A DNA stretch of 64,000 nt from Paenibacillus sp. FSL R7-0273 (GTDB lineage: Bacteria; Bacillota; Bacilli; Paenibacillales; Paenibacillaceae): NCBI RefSeq assembly GCF_000758625.1, contig NZ_CP009283.1:5343501-5407500 (forward strand). The letters run 5' to 3'. The notes under the pieces were generated by a model. That model ran no database searches and had not been told where the DNA came from. It saw only the letters and a list, made by a program, of their open reading frames with translations. Positions 8,930-18,051 of the stretch are shown here, in pieces. A program made the position numbers and the translations under genes. Numbering within the stretch: the stretch's first letter is position 1; each line of letters opens with the position of its first letter.

Positions 8930-10147
8930 CTACTCCACCAGCGCCGCAATCCCGGCAATAACCGCCTCAAGACTGCCGCCCGCCACATCAAGCCCCTCCA
9001 GGCTCACGCCCCGCTCCACCGCTGACTTATACAGCAGCGATGCTGCCGCACCGTCCCAGGCAAGCGCCCCGGCCAGCCGGTTGTCCTTGACGTAAATCCG
9101 CGTGTACACGCCGTTTACTTCGCCGGCGGCTGACACGTCACACTGCCGCTCATCCGTGTTCCCGATTGAGAACAGCGAGCTGCCAAAAGCGTTAAACAGC
9201 GTCACCGGAACCGGCCGGCGGTAATCGGCCGGGTCTGCCGCAGCCATATTCATCCCGGCTACTTTGCCCTGCTCAATGGCTCCGCCCCATAGCCCCTCAA
9301 CCAGGCCATCCAGCTCGGCTATGTCGCCGGCGGCATAAATATGGGGAGCACTCGTCTCCAGATGACGGTTCACCAGTACACCGGACCGGACATGTATTCC
9401 GGTCTCCCGCACAAGCTCCGTATTCGGTACGATGCCGATTGAATATACCACATGCTGACAAGGAACTTCTGTTCCGTCATCCAGCGTTACGCCGGAGACT
9501 GCTGCATCTCCGTTAATCGCAGTGACTCCGGCATGAAGCTTAACCTCTACACCAGCCTGCTCCAGAATCTGGCACAGCCGCTCCGATGAAGTCTCATCCA
9601 GCTGCCTTGCCATCAGGCGCGGGGCTGCTTCAATAATCGTCACCGGATAACCGGCCTCATGCAACGCCCAGGCTGTCTCCAGCCCCTGCACCCCGCCGCC
9701 GATGACAACGGTGCGCTGCCCGGCGGTCAGCTCTGCCTTTAACCGGTCGGCATCGCCCAGATCCCGGATCGTATGCACGTTCTGCAGTCCGGCACCGCCT
9801 ACAGCCAGCGCCCGGTTCCGGGCACCCATGCAGAGCAGCAGCTTATGGTACGTTACCCGCTGTCCGTCTGCCGTCTCTACCTCCCGCGCCTCCGGGTGGA
9901 TTGCAGCAATCCGGCTGGCAGTGTGCAATGTGATCCGGTTATCGCGGTACCACTTCTCCTTCTTGATCAGTACCTTGTCGCTGTGCAGGTCGCTGAACAA
10001 GCCCTTGGTCAGCTTAATCCGGTTATAGGGCAGGTGAGTCTCCTCACCAAAAATCGTAATCTCCGAGTCCGCATCCTGATCCCGGATCGCCTTCGCGGCA
10101 TGAACCGCCGCTACACCGCTGCCGACAATAACATAATGTTTATTCAT
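8930..10147 (-). CDS. NAD(P)H-dependent FAD oxidoreductase, rubredoxin-reductase / NorW-like
   Basis: A 405-residue pyridine-nucleotide disulfide-oxidoreductase-fold flavoprotein. Residues 5-12 (VIVGSGVA) bind FAD, VVIGGGVQGLETA near 145 binds NAD(P)H, and YAAGDIAEL near 270 is the second FAD motif. No redox-active CxxxxC pair is present. That fits rubredoxin or ferredoxin reductases rather than disulfide reductases. AAGGGGGG precedes the ATG, and the gene starts 15 bases after the flavodiiron stop, so they form one operon. By context it passes electrons from NAD(P)H to the rubredoxin at 8274. Partner specificity is inferred. Confidence 0.85.
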   Translation of the reverse strand: MNKHYVIVGSGVAAVHAAKAIRDQDADSEITIFGEETHLPYNRIKLTKGLFSDLHSDKVLIKKEKWYRDNRITLHTASRIAAIHPEAREVETADGQRVTYHKLLLCMGARNRALAVGGAGLQNVHTIRDLGDADRLKAELTAGQRTVVIGGGVQGLETAWALHEAGYPVTIIEAAPRLMARQLDETSSERLCQILEQAGVEVKLHAGVTAINGDAAVSGVTLDDGTEVPCQHVVYSIGIVPNTELVRETGIHVRSGVLVNRHLETSAPHIYAAGDIAELDGLVEGLWGGAIEQGKVAGMNMAAADPADYRRPVPVTLFNAFGSSLFSIGNTDERQCDVSAAGEVNGVYTRIYVKDNRLAGALAWDGAAASLLYKSAVERGVSLEGLDVAGGSLEAVIAGIAALVE

Positions 10148-10162
10148 CCCGGTCCGCCCCCC

Positions 10163-11401
10163 TTAGATTGCGCTCAGCAGCAGGTCGGAGACGAATTCAG
10201 CGGCATTTTTGATCTTCTGTGTCTTCTCGGCCTCTTTCGGGGAGAAGCGGACACGGATCGGGAATTCCACATGCGTCATGCCGGTGGACTTGATTACGTC
10301 CGACGTGCTCTGTACGGTCATATTGGTTCCGTTCAGGTAATCCTGGATAACCTCGATTGCTTCACCGCTCCAGCCGTAGGAGCCGAAGGCCGCTGCCAGC
10401 TTGCCTTTCAGATTCAGGAGCTGCAGCTCCTTGAGCAGCGGCTCCAGATTGCCGATCATATCGGCGTAACGGGTGGAGCTGCCGATGAAGACAGCGTCCG
10501 CCGCCTCGATGCTCTCGATAATGTCGTTCATATCGCTTTTATCCGCATCCCATACCGTTGCTTCTATTCCGTTCTCCTGCAGCGTAGCCTGCAGAATGCC
10601 GGCCATTTTCTTCGTATTGTTCTTGATGGTGGTGTAGACGATTGCCGCTTTTTTCCCCTGGGTCGTTTCCCGGCTTAGCTCGGCATACAGATCAATATAC
10701 TTGCGGACGTCCTCGCGGATCAGGAACCCGTGCGAAGGGGCGATCATGTCAATCTCCAGATCCTTGACCGCTTCCATCAGCGTTCTTACATATCTTCTGT
10801 GCGGGTGGATAATGGCGCTGTAATAGCCTTTGAAATCCTCTGTGATATCAAAACCCGCCTCGTCGCTGAACAGCTTCTCCACAGCAACATGCGTGCTGAA
10901 AATGTCGCACGGATACAATATTTTATCCTCTATACAATAAGTAATCATCGTTTCAGCGGTATGCAGGTAAGGGGTCTCCTTGAACAGCAGCGTTTTGCCG
11001 CCGATATCCAGCGTATCCCCGTCCCGGACCACCAGGTAATTACGGCTGTGCAGCTTGTACATTTCCTGAATTTCCGGCACCGCAATCTCAGTGCATACAA
11101 TAGTAGCGTTAGTCGCCCGCATAGCCAGCGCAGCCAGCCCGCCGGAGTGATCCGGCTCGGTATGATTGATTACGATATATGCAATATCCAGCGGATCAAT
11201 CAGCTCCGCCATCCGGTCGGCATATTCACGGCCAAACTCCATATCCACGGTATCAATAACGGTCGGCTTGCCGGTTTTCAGCAAATAGGAATTGTAGGTC
11301 GTGCCCTTCGCCAGAATCAGCCGGTGGAACGGCACCTCACGGTTATCGATTTTTCCTACCCAGTACGTATCCTTGGCAATCTTTATATCTGAAATATTCA
11401 T
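10163..11401 (-). CDS. A-type flavodiiron protein (FprA/Rd:O2 or NO reductase)
   Basis: 412 residues: an N-terminal metallo-beta-lactamase-like domain with a complete set of diiron ligands (His80, Glu82, Asp84, His147, Asp166, His224; motif HTEPDH), then a flavodoxin domain from about residue 253 (AIVYTTIKNNTKKMA). No rubredoxin domain is fused, which defines the short A class. These enzymes reduce O2 to water or NO to N2O in the cytoplasm. I take the ATG at 11401 (MNISDIKIAK) with GGAGGG 9 bases upstream; an earlier in-frame codon has no ribosome site. It heads an operon with the FAD reductase, and the rubredoxin and redox regulator lie 3 kb downstream. Confidence 0.92.
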   Translation of the reverse strand: MNISDIKIAKDTYWVGKIDNREVPFHRLILAKGTTYNSYLLKTGKPTVIDTVDMEFGREYADRMAELIDPLDIAYIVINHTEPDHSGGLAALAMRATNATIVCTEIAVPEIQEMYKLHSRNYLVVRDGDTLDIGGKTLLFKETPYLHTAETMITYCIEDKILYPCDIFSTHVAVEKLFSDEAGFDITEDFKGYYSAIIHPHRRYVRTLMEAVKDLEIDMIAPSHGFLIREDVRKYIDLYAELSRETTQGKKAAIVYTTIKNNTKKMAGILQATLQENGIEATVWDADKSDMNDIIESIEAADAVFIGSSTRYADMIGNLEPLLKELQLLNLKGKLAAAFGSYGWSGEAIEVIQDYLNGTNMTVQSTSDVIKSTGMTHVEFPIRVRFSPKEAEKTQKIKNAAEFVSDLLLSAI

Positions 11402-11554
11402 CTCTCTTCGCCCTCCAATTTGATCTTGTTTCTCTATCAGCACCCTCATTCTATAACGGGCACCGGGGTCAAAAGGAGGACTCTAATCAAATTTTTGAAA
11501 AATTAAAAAAGCGGAGATTACAAGTTTGAATATACACGGTTTACGGGCGGACGT

Positions 11555-11570
11555 TGTGTCTGAGGTCACG
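11555..11570. promoter_or_regulatory. possible Crp/Fnr-type operator
   Basis: TGTGT-CTGAGG-TCACG is a two-mismatch version of the TGTGA-N6-TCACA Crp/Fnr palindrome, about 150 bases upstream of the flavodiiron start. It could be a site for the FLP-like regulator at 7545. That regulator's ETISR helix might instead prefer TTGAT-N4-ATCAA, of which only a half site (TTGAT, minus strand near 11490) is seen. Confidence 0.25.
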
Positions 11571-11723
11571 TTAGAAGGGGGAACATATAAAATTTAATAT
11601 TTCCGAAAAATCTATCTTTTCTATTTGGTTAAAGCGGAGTATACTGATTGAGGAAAATTGGTCATGCGCGTTCCTGCACACTGAAATTCCCTATCTACTA
11701 TATAAAAAAGGAAGCGTGTTAAG

Positions 11724-12614
11724 TTGAACAAGTATAAGGCCAATCTTCTCGTTTTGCTCATTACCCTGGGATGGGGCTCCTCCTATCTTTTTATGAAAAT
11801 GGGCCTGGATTCCATGGAAGAATTCAATCTGCTTGCATTGCGCTTTGGGATCGCTTTTCTGGTGACCGGACTGGTGTTCTGGAGGCGGCTGCGCAAAATA
11901 GATAAAACGACAATCGGGTATGGTGCAGTGCTCGGAGCCATATTGCTCTGGGTGTGCGTATCCATTCTATTCGGCCTCAAAACAACAAGCACCTCAAACG
12001 CCGGCTTTCTCGTCGGGCTTACCGTTGTTTTTGTACCTATATTAAGCGTCTTTCTTTTCCGTAAAAAGCTCGAGCTGAGCCACATCGTCGGCGCACTGAT
12101 TGCAATGACCGGCATTGGGATGCTGACCCTGAACAGCAAGCTGCAGATGCACCCGGGCGATATTCTCTGTATTTCCAGCGGAATCAGCAATGCATTGTTC
12201 ATTCTGATCTCCGGCGCGGCAGTCAAAAAGACCGATTCCATAAATGTCGGCATTGTGTCCCTTGGCTTCACTGCGTTGTTTGCCCTGATCCTTTCTTTTA
12301 TCTTCGAGTCCCCGGTTCTTCCCGGAACCTTTAGCGGATGGACTTCGATCCTGGCGCTAAGCCTGGTCTGCAGTGCCTTCTGCTTTATCGCCCAGTCCGT
12401 GTCTTTGAAATATATCCCGCCTGTACAGCTAGGCTTAATGTATGCACTGGAGCCGATTTTCGCCGCAGTAATTGCGTTTATGTTTGCCGGTGAGCGTCTG
12501 ACCCTGCAAGGATACATCGGGGCGATGCTGGTGGTAGGCGGCATTCTGGTATCCCAGTGGCTGGAGCAGCGGAAAAAGCTTCTTACCGGCGCAGCCCAGC
12601 CTGTTTCACATTAG
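11724..12614 (+). CDS. DMT-superfamily transporter, EamA family
   Basis: Inner-membrane protein of 296 residues with ten hydrophobic segments arranged as two five-helix EamA repeats (first repeat opens LLVLLITLGWGSSYLFMKMGL; second from about 150). Proteins of this family export amino acids, metabolites or drugs; the substrate cannot be read from sequence. Translation starts at TTG, with AAAAAGGAAG about 10 bases upstream and no nearby in-frame ATG in that position. It stands alone and ends at a strong terminator 18 bases after the stop. Confidence 0.88.
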   Translation: MNKYKANLLVLLITLGWGSSYLFMKMGLDSMEEFNLLALRFGIAFLVTGLVFWRRLRKIDKTTIGYGAVLGAILLWVCVSILFGLKTTSTSNAGFLVGLTVVFVPILSVFLFRKKLELSHIVGALIAMTGIGMLTLNSKLQMHPGDILCISSGISNALFILISGAAVKKTDSINVGIVSLGFTALFALILSFIFESPVLPGTFSGWTSILALSLVCSAFCFIAQSVSLKYIPPVQLGLMYALEPIFAAVIAFMFAGERLTLQGYIGAMLVVGGILVSQWLEQRKKLLTGAAQPVSH

Positions 12615-12632
12615 AATACCTGATTATAGGCC

Positions 12633-12659
12633 AAGAGACGGGATATCCCGTCTCTTTTT
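12633..12659 (+). terminator. rho-independent terminator, 24-base perfect palindrome
   Basis: The stem AAGAGACGGGAT pairs with ATCCCGTCTCTT without mismatch and runs into TTTTT on the plus strand, ending the EamA transporter transcript. The convergent GH30 gene ends at 12670. Confidence 0.9.
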
Positions 12660-12669
12660 GTGTTCCGTC

Positions 12670-14175
12670 CTATGGCTTCCATTTAAAGGTCACCGCCGAA
12701 CGCGCTTTTAAAGTAAAGGTAAAAGCACGCTCTCCCCACTGCACGCTGAACGCACGGTCCTCATCCGCCGGATTGAGCGCGATCAGCACAAGGGAACCGC
12801 CCGGATTACGGTAGGCGACATTTTCGATTCCGCCGGCCTGCGGCGAGTCGATGCGGACCGCTCCTGGATCAGTGAACCGGCTGGCATGTCCCAGCGCATA
12901 ATATTCCACATTCCGTGAATAGCCTGACTCCCCTTGACCGTCTACGGTTACAACACCGCGGCAATTCGTGCAGCCTCCGTTCGCTGGTCCGCTTTCAGCA
13001 TCAAGCGCCAGGTTCCACAGCAGCACGCTCTTTGCCCAGTTGCGCGGCCCGCCGATGATCAGCTTGGACATCAGCCAGGTCAGGTTATCGCTGAAATTCT
13101 CACTCCAAGCGCCTCCGCTGCACTCCGTTACATAGATCTCTTTTTCGGGATAGGCTTCGTGTATCTTGCTCATCACTTCCGGAGAACCCGCATAACAATG
13201 ATATGCCGTACCGTCGGTGTAGGCGTTAGCTTTTGCATCACCCAGTACGGTTTGCGTATAGCTCTCCGCGGTGTCCCAGTTATGATCGAACGCCACAATT
13301 TTGGATGTAATTCCTTGCCTGCTGAACTCCGGTCCCAGATAATCCCCGATAAAAAGGGCCTGCTCTTCCGCACCCATGCTCATACTCGGATAATCCGCAG
13401 TCGTAAATTCAGGCTCGTTCTGTATAGTCAGTGCATAGATAGGGATACCCAGCTTCTCATATTCCTTAATGTAGCGTGCCAAATACTGCGCATAGGCAGC
13501 ATACACACGCGGCTCCGCATAGTTTAAATACCAGCCGTTATGAATCTGCTCCCCGAATTTCATCCAGGGCGGGGCAGTCCAGGGTGTCCCCATAACCTTA
13601 ATAGAGTTGTTCTCGTCCAGAATACGCTGGAGCAGCCCCGTCACATCCCCGTCTTTGGCGATGGAGAACTGCTCCAGCCCGTAATCCTCACCGGCTTCTG
13701 TGTCATCATAGGTATAGCTTGCCGGATTGCCGTCTGCATCGACAGAGAAGTCGGACGCGCCGACAGAATGGCGGACAAAGCTCAGACGTATCCCTTCGGG
13801 TGAGAACAGATCCTTCATTAGTGCATCCCGCTGATCACCAGACATCCGTTTATTGACCAGAAAAGCGGAAGACCCGGTAACAGAAGCGCCAAAGCCGTCC
13901 ATCGTCTGATATTCCCGGTCCGGATTTACTGTGATAACGGGCTGGCCGGAAGTAGACATTGGCGTTTCACCGCCGGAGCTATCAGCCTCCTCGAAAAAGA
14001 ACGGCTCCTGCAGAGCAAGCAGACTGGACTGATCCCCCGTTGTTACCCAGGCCTTCACCTCTACCGGGGGCAGCTTGCTCTGTCCGGGCTTATCAATATA
14101 GAGCTTAGCAGCGATCCATACCGCCAGTACGGCTGCCGCTCCGGCAATCGTTAACAGGAGCTTACGTCTGCGCAT
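12670..14175 (-). CDS. glycoside hydrolase family 30 (beta-1,6-glucanase/glucosylceramidase type)
   Basis: 501 residues with an N-terminal signal or anchor helix (residues 5-24), so it acts outside the membrane. GH30 landmarks are MDGFGASVTGSSA, MGTPWTAPPWMK, IQNEPEF with acid/base Glu254, and VTECSGG with nucleophile Glu351. A small beta-domain follows at the C-terminus. I take the ATG at 14175 (MRRRKLLLTIAG) with AAGGGGTG upstream; the frame is open 21 codons further without a ribosome site. The upstream gene is a secreted GH3, so the pair suggests stepwise breakdown of a beta-glucan, for instance fungal beta-1,6-glucan (inference). A terminator separates the two genes, so GH30 may have its own weak promoter or depend on read-through. 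Confidence 0.88.
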   Translation of the reverse strand: MRRRKLLLTIAGAAAVLAVWIAAKLYIDKPGQSKLPPVEVKAWVTTGDQSSLLALQEPFFFEEADSSGGETPMSTSGQPVITVNPDREYQTMDGFGASVTGSSAFLVNKRMSGDQRDALMKDLFSPEGIRLSFVRHSVGASDFSVDADGNPASYTYDDTEAGEDYGLEQFSIAKDGDVTGLLQRILDENNSIKVMGTPWTAPPWMKFGEQIHNGWYLNYAEPRVYAAYAQYLARYIKEYEKLGIPIYALTIQNEPEFTTADYPSMSMGAEEQALFIGDYLGPEFSRQGITSKIVAFDHNWDTAESYTQTVLGDAKANAYTDGTAYHCYAGSPEVMSKIHEAYPEKEIYVTECSGGAWSENFSDNLTWLMSKLIIGGPRNWAKSVLLWNLALDAESGPANGGCTNCRGVVTVDGQGESGYSRNVEYYALGHASRFTDPGAVRIDSPQAGGIENVAYRNPGGSLVLIALNPADEDRAFSVQWGERAFTFTLKARSAVTFKWKP

Positions 14176-14200
14176 ATTTAACACCCCTTCGTTAGTAATA

Positions 14201-14236
14201 AAAAAAGAAGCCGGGGGCTTTGCTTCCCCTGGCTCC
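14201..14236 (-). terminator. terminator between GH3 and GH30 genes
   Basis: On the minus strand GGAGCCAGGGG pairs with CCCCCGGCTTC, followed by a run of T. It lies 18 bases after the GH3 stop. Confidence 0.85.
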
Positions 14237-14253
14237 AACCGTTCATAGTATAT

Positions 14254-16896
14254 CTATTTAACCGTCAGGCTGGTCTTCAGGCGGATATCATCCGAGGCGC
14301 TGCCGACATAAACCGGCACCTTACCGGATGGCATCACCCACTTGTCCGCTTTTTCATCCCAATAGGATAGCACTGAAGGATCTAGCTCGATTTGAACGCG
14401 CTGCTGCTTGCCCGGCTTCAGCTCTACCTTAGCCCAACCAGCCAGCTGCTTCGGTGCGGTCTCAACCTTGCCCGGCAATTGGCCGACATACACCTGCACC
14501 ACCTCAGAGCCTGTAACTTTACCAGTATTCCGCAGATTGAGAGATACCGTCATTTTGCGGTTAGCCCCTTTGCCGCTTACGTTCGCATGAACATTACGGT
14601 AGTCGAAGGTTGTATAGGACAAGCCGTGGCCGAACGCGAACGCCGGCTTAATGCCGGAATTCTCGTAACCGCGGTACCCGACCATAACGCCTTCGCTGTA
14701 CTCACCCTTGCCGTTTACCCCAGGGAATTGTGCAACAGCCGATACCGGCGTACTGTCCTCATTGACCGGGAACGTAACCGGCAGCTTGCCGGACGGATTC
14801 ACGTCTCCGAACAGTACTCTGGCAATGGCGTCACCCTGCTCCTGTCCGGTGAACCAGGCCTGGACGATCGACTTGACCTTGTTCTGCCATCCGTCCATCT
14901 CGACCGCTCTTCCGCTCATGGATACCACAACCGTATTCGGGTTGGCCGCAGCCACCTCGGAGATCAGGCGGTCCTGGTTATTGGGCAGATCCAGATCCGA
15001 ACGGTCGTAGTAGCCTTCACTTTCATAGGTGCGGACAACAACTACGGCAACATCGGATTTTTGGGCCAGATTAACGGCTTCCTGCATTTTGCTGTCTACA
15101 GCCCCAGCCGGCGGCTCCCAGCCGAGCCGGACGGTACCGCCGAAGTCCGTGGAGGCACCTTCCTTGTAGTAAGTTTTATATTCAATTTTGATTTCATGAC
15201 GTTCACCCTTGGTCAGGGTTACTGCAGCCTTTTCTGTCTTCAGTGTGGTTCCGTCGCTGTCGATCAGCAGCTTGCCGTCCAGATACAGCTTGCCGGTACC
15301 GACACTGGTCAGGCTAAGATTGTACTCACCTGTCATTGGAGCGGTCAAGTAACCGTTCCAGCGTGCGGACATCATGCTGTTCAGATTGCCCGGTGTCTGC
15401 GGCAGCTTGGAGGATTGGCCGTTCAGTCCGTCAAAGTTATAAAAACCAAGATTCAGATTGACCTGACCATCAGTCCGGGTAAGCGTAGGCTCGCCTTCCA
15501 TTTTGTTGTTAGGCCAGTATTCCCCGCTAAGACCGGTGCCTTCCCCGTCTCCCGCAGGAGTAAGAACCGAGGATGGGATCGCGGACGGACCGTTAACGAT
15601 ATCGCCGGTCGAAACCGGATCTGTGCCCGGTGCATAGCTGACTTTAACACCGCTGCCGGCACGGTCGCGGATGGCATCCAGCGGAGTGACTGTGTACGTC
15701 GGAGTTACCAGAGAGCTTCCCCCGACGGTAGCATAGGTGTCGGCGTCCGGACCGATGACAGCAATGGACTTCAGCTTGTCTTCGTTCAGCGGCAGCGCCT
15801 TGTTCTTATTCTGGAGCAGCACCAGGCTGTCCTCGGCAATATCCAGCGCGGCTTTACCGTGCTCCTCAGCCGGAATCTGGACATTCACCGGCTTGCTGTC
15901 AAACAGGCCCTTGTCGAACATCTGTGTCAGCGTTCTTCCGGCCATAAGGTCGAGCTGTTCCTCACTGACCTCTCCGTTCTGAACAGCGGTCAGCAGCTGA
16001 TTTCCCCACTTGCCGTATGGCTCGCCCGGTGTTTCAAGATCAAGCCCGGCCAGCGCCGATTTGGCGGTGCTGAGATTGGCGCCGTAGTCGCTCATGACAA
16101 AGCCATCGAAGTTCAGCTTGTCTCTCAGGATATCGGTCAGCGCATATTCGCTTTCACAAGCGGGAGTGCCGTTGATTTTATTGAACGAGCACATTACGGA
16201 GGCAAGGCCTGCATCCTTAATCGCCGCTGCGAACGGTTTGGCATAAATTTCCATAATCGCCCTTTCACTGGCTACGGAATCGACCGTAAAACGGTCCGTC
16301 TCCTGGTTGTTGAGCAGGTAATGCTTGGCCGTTGCCATCACCGGATGGCTCTGTACAGCATTCACATAAGCTACGCCCAGCTTGGACTGCAGCAGCGGGT
16401 CCTCTCCGAGAGACTCGAAGTTACGTGAGCCCCATGGCAGCCGGGCAATGTCGAGGCCAGGTCCCAGCAGCACATTATGCGTTGTATTGAACGCTTCTTC
16501 ACCAACCAGATCGCCGTAAAGAGCTGCGGCCTTGGTATCCCAGGTTGCAGCAAGCGCGATCGGCGCCGGGAAAGCGGTAGATTTCTTGTTTTGAATTTCA
16601 GGGTTGGCAATGCGCACACCTGTCGGCCCGTCGGCCATCGTCAATGCGGGAATGCCCAGCCGCTCCAGCGAATTGTTATAAAAGCCATAGTAGTTGTTCA
16701 CATTACCTGTGACAAAATCAACCTTTTCCTTCTCGGTCATTTGCTGCAGCAGCAGCTCCGTACGGTCTTCCGGCGAACGCGAGGCGTCCATCCATGGCCT
16801 GGAAGTATAGGCCCCCGCCATCTGCAGAGGTGCGAGTATAGATATGCTCAATGCTGCGGCGGCAATCACCGCATGTACTTTTAAAGATACTTTCAT
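14254..16896 (-). CDS. secreted GH3 beta-glucosidase with PA14 insert
   Basis: 880 residues beginning with a signal peptide (cleavage probably after AGA, residues 27-29). The GH3 N-terminal barrel holds nucleophile Asp270 in FVMSDYGA and the substrate loop MADGPTGVR. The alpha/beta sandwich domain is split by a PA14 domain (about 440-590: LSGEYWPNNKMEGEP to VRLGWEPP), which usually extends the substrate pocket. A fibronectin-III-like domain ends the protein. I place the start at ATG 16896 because GGAGG lies upstream; the frame is open 30 codons further. The gene has a long 5' region with 11-bp direct repeats (17174-17277), suggesting control by a PhoB/OmpR-type activator. Product probably releases glucose from beta-glucans with the adjacent GH30. 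Confidence 0.92.
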   Translation of the reverse strand: MKVSLKVHAVIAAAALSISILAPLQMAGAYTSRPWMDASRSPEDRTELLLQQMTEKEKVDFVTGNVNNYYGFYNNSLERLGIPALTMADGPTGVRIANPEIQNKKSTAFPAPIALAATWDTKAAALYGDLVGEEAFNTTHNVLLGPGLDIARLPWGSRNFESLGEDPLLQSKLGVAYVNAVQSHPVMATAKHYLLNNQETDRFTVDSVASERAIMEIYAKPFAAAIKDAGLASVMCSFNKINGTPACESEYALTDILRDKLNFDGFVMSDYGANLSTAKSALAGLDLETPGEPYGKWGNQLLTAVQNGEVSEEQLDLMAGRTLTQMFDKGLFDSKPVNVQIPAEEHGKAALDIAEDSLVLLQNKNKALPLNEDKLKSIAVIGPDADTYATVGGSSLVTPTYTVTPLDAIRDRAGSGVKVSYAPGTDPVSTGDIVNGPSAIPSSVLTPAGDGEGTGLSGEYWPNNKMEGEPTLTRTDGQVNLNLGFYNFDGLNGQSSKLPQTPGNLNSMMSARWNGYLTAPMTGEYNLSLTSVGTGKLYLDGKLLIDSDGTTLKTEKAAVTLTKGERHEIKIEYKTYYKEGASTDFGGTVRLGWEPPAGAVDSKMQEAVNLAQKSDVAVVVVRTYESEGYYDRSDLDLPNNQDRLISEVAAANPNTVVVSMSGRAVEMDGWQNKVKSIVQAWFTGQEQGDAIARVLFGDVNPSGKLPVTFPVNEDSTPVSAVAQFPGVNGKGEYSEGVMVGYRGYENSGIKPAFAFGHGLSYTTFDYRNVHANVSGKGANRKMTVSLNLRNTGKVTGSEVVQVYVGQLPGKVETAPKQLAGWAKVELKPGKQQRVQIELDPSVLSYWDEKADKWVMPSGKVPVYVGSASDDIRLKTSLTVK

Positions 16897-17173
16897 GTTG
16901 TGTAGTTCCTCCTGATGTCTCTGTCTAATGACCCGTCCGCACATTCCAGTCTGTCCAGCTGCCGGACAGTCCTTGTTAATCGGCAATCCGAGTTATGCAC
17001 TCCCCTCCTTCCGTCGTTTATTTCTGGAATATGTATAGGCTTCGCGCTTAAATGTGCCTATGTCTTGCGTGAGCACAGGCAGCTTTGAATCGCCGGGTCT
17101 AACCATAGCTTAGTTTTTCATGTTACGCATCCGTCATATTTTGGTAACGGGAAGCCTCCTGTACCCTGTTTTA

Positions 17174-17222
17174 CTGAAAATTACCTGAAATTTTCCTGAA
17201 AGTTAGCTGAAAACAGGCGAAA
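17174..17222. promoter_or_regulatory. four CTGAAA repeats at exact 11-base spacing
   Basis: CTGAAA occurs at 17174, 17185, 17196 and 17207, with a degenerate fifth (CGAAAA) at 17218. In the direction of the GH3 gene this reads TTTCAG-N5 four times. Direct repeats with a helical-turn period are the binding pattern of PhoB/PhoP/OmpR-family regulators (established knowledge). It lies about 280-325 bases before the GH3 start. The regulator is not identified. Confidence 0.55.
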
Positions 17223-17249
17223 ACTAGGACTATATTCCCTTGCAGCTTC

Positions 17250-17277
17250 GTAACCTTATTGTAACCTTTTTGTAACT
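17250..17277. promoter_or_regulatory. three GTAAC repeats at exact 11-base spacing
   Basis: GTAACC at 17250 and 17261 and GTAACT at 17272 share the same 11-base period as the CTGAAA array and lie 32 bases from its end. Read toward GH3 they are GTTAC-A. This again is the geometry of PHO-box-like direct repeats. Confidence 0.5.
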
Positions 17278-17511
17278 TTTAAGACAGAAGTATTACGAAA
17301 ATAGGACCTCCTAAAATATCCAATATAGGGTTACTTTGAGTAAGTTACATCATATTACCGCATATGCACCCAGGTATTTACAGACGCAACATGCTGAAAT
17401 TACGTTACACTATGCTGGAATGGATTGTAAAACCACAACGGAAGTGCATACTTAAGCTCATACTAGAATGAATAATAAAACTTATACTGAAATGAATGCT
17501 TAAACTCAGAA

Positions 17512-17581
17512 ATGCTTGCTGTAGTCCGGGCTGATACTCTAGATGCATACGGGTCCGGGCTGATACTCATACATGCTTGCT
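17512..17581. repeat. short degenerate direct repeats
   Basis: GTCCGGGCTGATACTC occurs twice exactly (17524-17539 and 17553-17568), flanked by two copies of ATGCTTGCT (17512 and 17573). They lie in the gene-free interval 16897-18329, which otherwise holds the regulatory arrays, a minus-strand terminator and the two large repeat copies. Confidence 0.6.
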
Positions 17582-17599
17582 GTGGCCCAGTCTGAGAAT

Positions 17600-17848
17600 A
17601 GTTGTATCCGCCCACGCGCGCAGCCTCTTAGCACTTAATAGAAGCTCTCTTAATCAAATTAAGTGTAAAATCGTCACCTAATTTCTCCCTAAATCCCGCC
17701 ACGGAGCAATTAGATGGAAAAACGTCACTTAATTTCATCCAATTAGCTCCAGAGCGGTAAATCGGCTGAATTAGATATCCTTTTTCCATCTAATAGCCGT
17801 AAAAGCCGAGGATTACCGGAATTAAGTGACCAAAATCAAACTAAATTC
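17600..17848. repeat. four-palindrome intergenic repeat, copy A
   Basis: This 249-base element is matched by copy B at 18052-18300, same orientation, with small indels and about 10% differences. It contains four imperfect palindromic units of about 27 bases: 9-base arm of AATTARRTG type, 9-base core, 9-base arm of CAYYTAATT type. Two central units carry the core GGAAAAACGT or its reverse complement. GC-rich spacers of 24-34 bases separate the units. It encodes no protein and has no transposase. Confidence 0.8.
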
Positions 17849-17923
17849 AGCGCGCCCCTTGCATCGACAAGTGATCCATTGTAAGTAGCTGCCTCAAACC
17901 CTCCGCCTTCGTTCAAACAACAC

Positions 17924-17954
17924 AAAAAAACGGCGTTCCTGTAAGGAACAGCCG
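17924..17954 (-). terminator. minus-strand terminator, stranded 370 bases from the nearest gene end
   Basis: On the minus strand CGGC-TG-TTCC pairs with GGAA-CG-CCG and is followed by TTTTTTT. The nearest gene upstream on that strand is the NmrA-like gene ending at 18330; repeat copy B lies between them. Confidence 0.7.
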
Positions 17955-18051
17955 CTTCTTACATTAAAATATATTCAATCCGCTCACGAAAGCACCTAGC
18001 TAACAGCGTCCTTGCTGGTAGGCAGCTCCAGCCATACAACAGCCTGCATAT

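Noticed and set aside
11490..11504. AATTTTT-G-AAAAATT palindrome upstream of the flavodiiron gene
   Set aside because: Perfect but pure A/T; likely to occur by chance in this sequence and not like a known operator.
14392..16428. Long open frame (678 codons) on the plus strand inside the GH3 gene
   Set aside because: It is antisense to a protein with full GH3 motifs, has no ribosome site or recognisable domain, and reflects codon bias of the real gene.
16897..17160. Riboswitch in the GH3 leader
   Set aside because: No aptamer core or leader terminator was recognisable, although the leader may be long.
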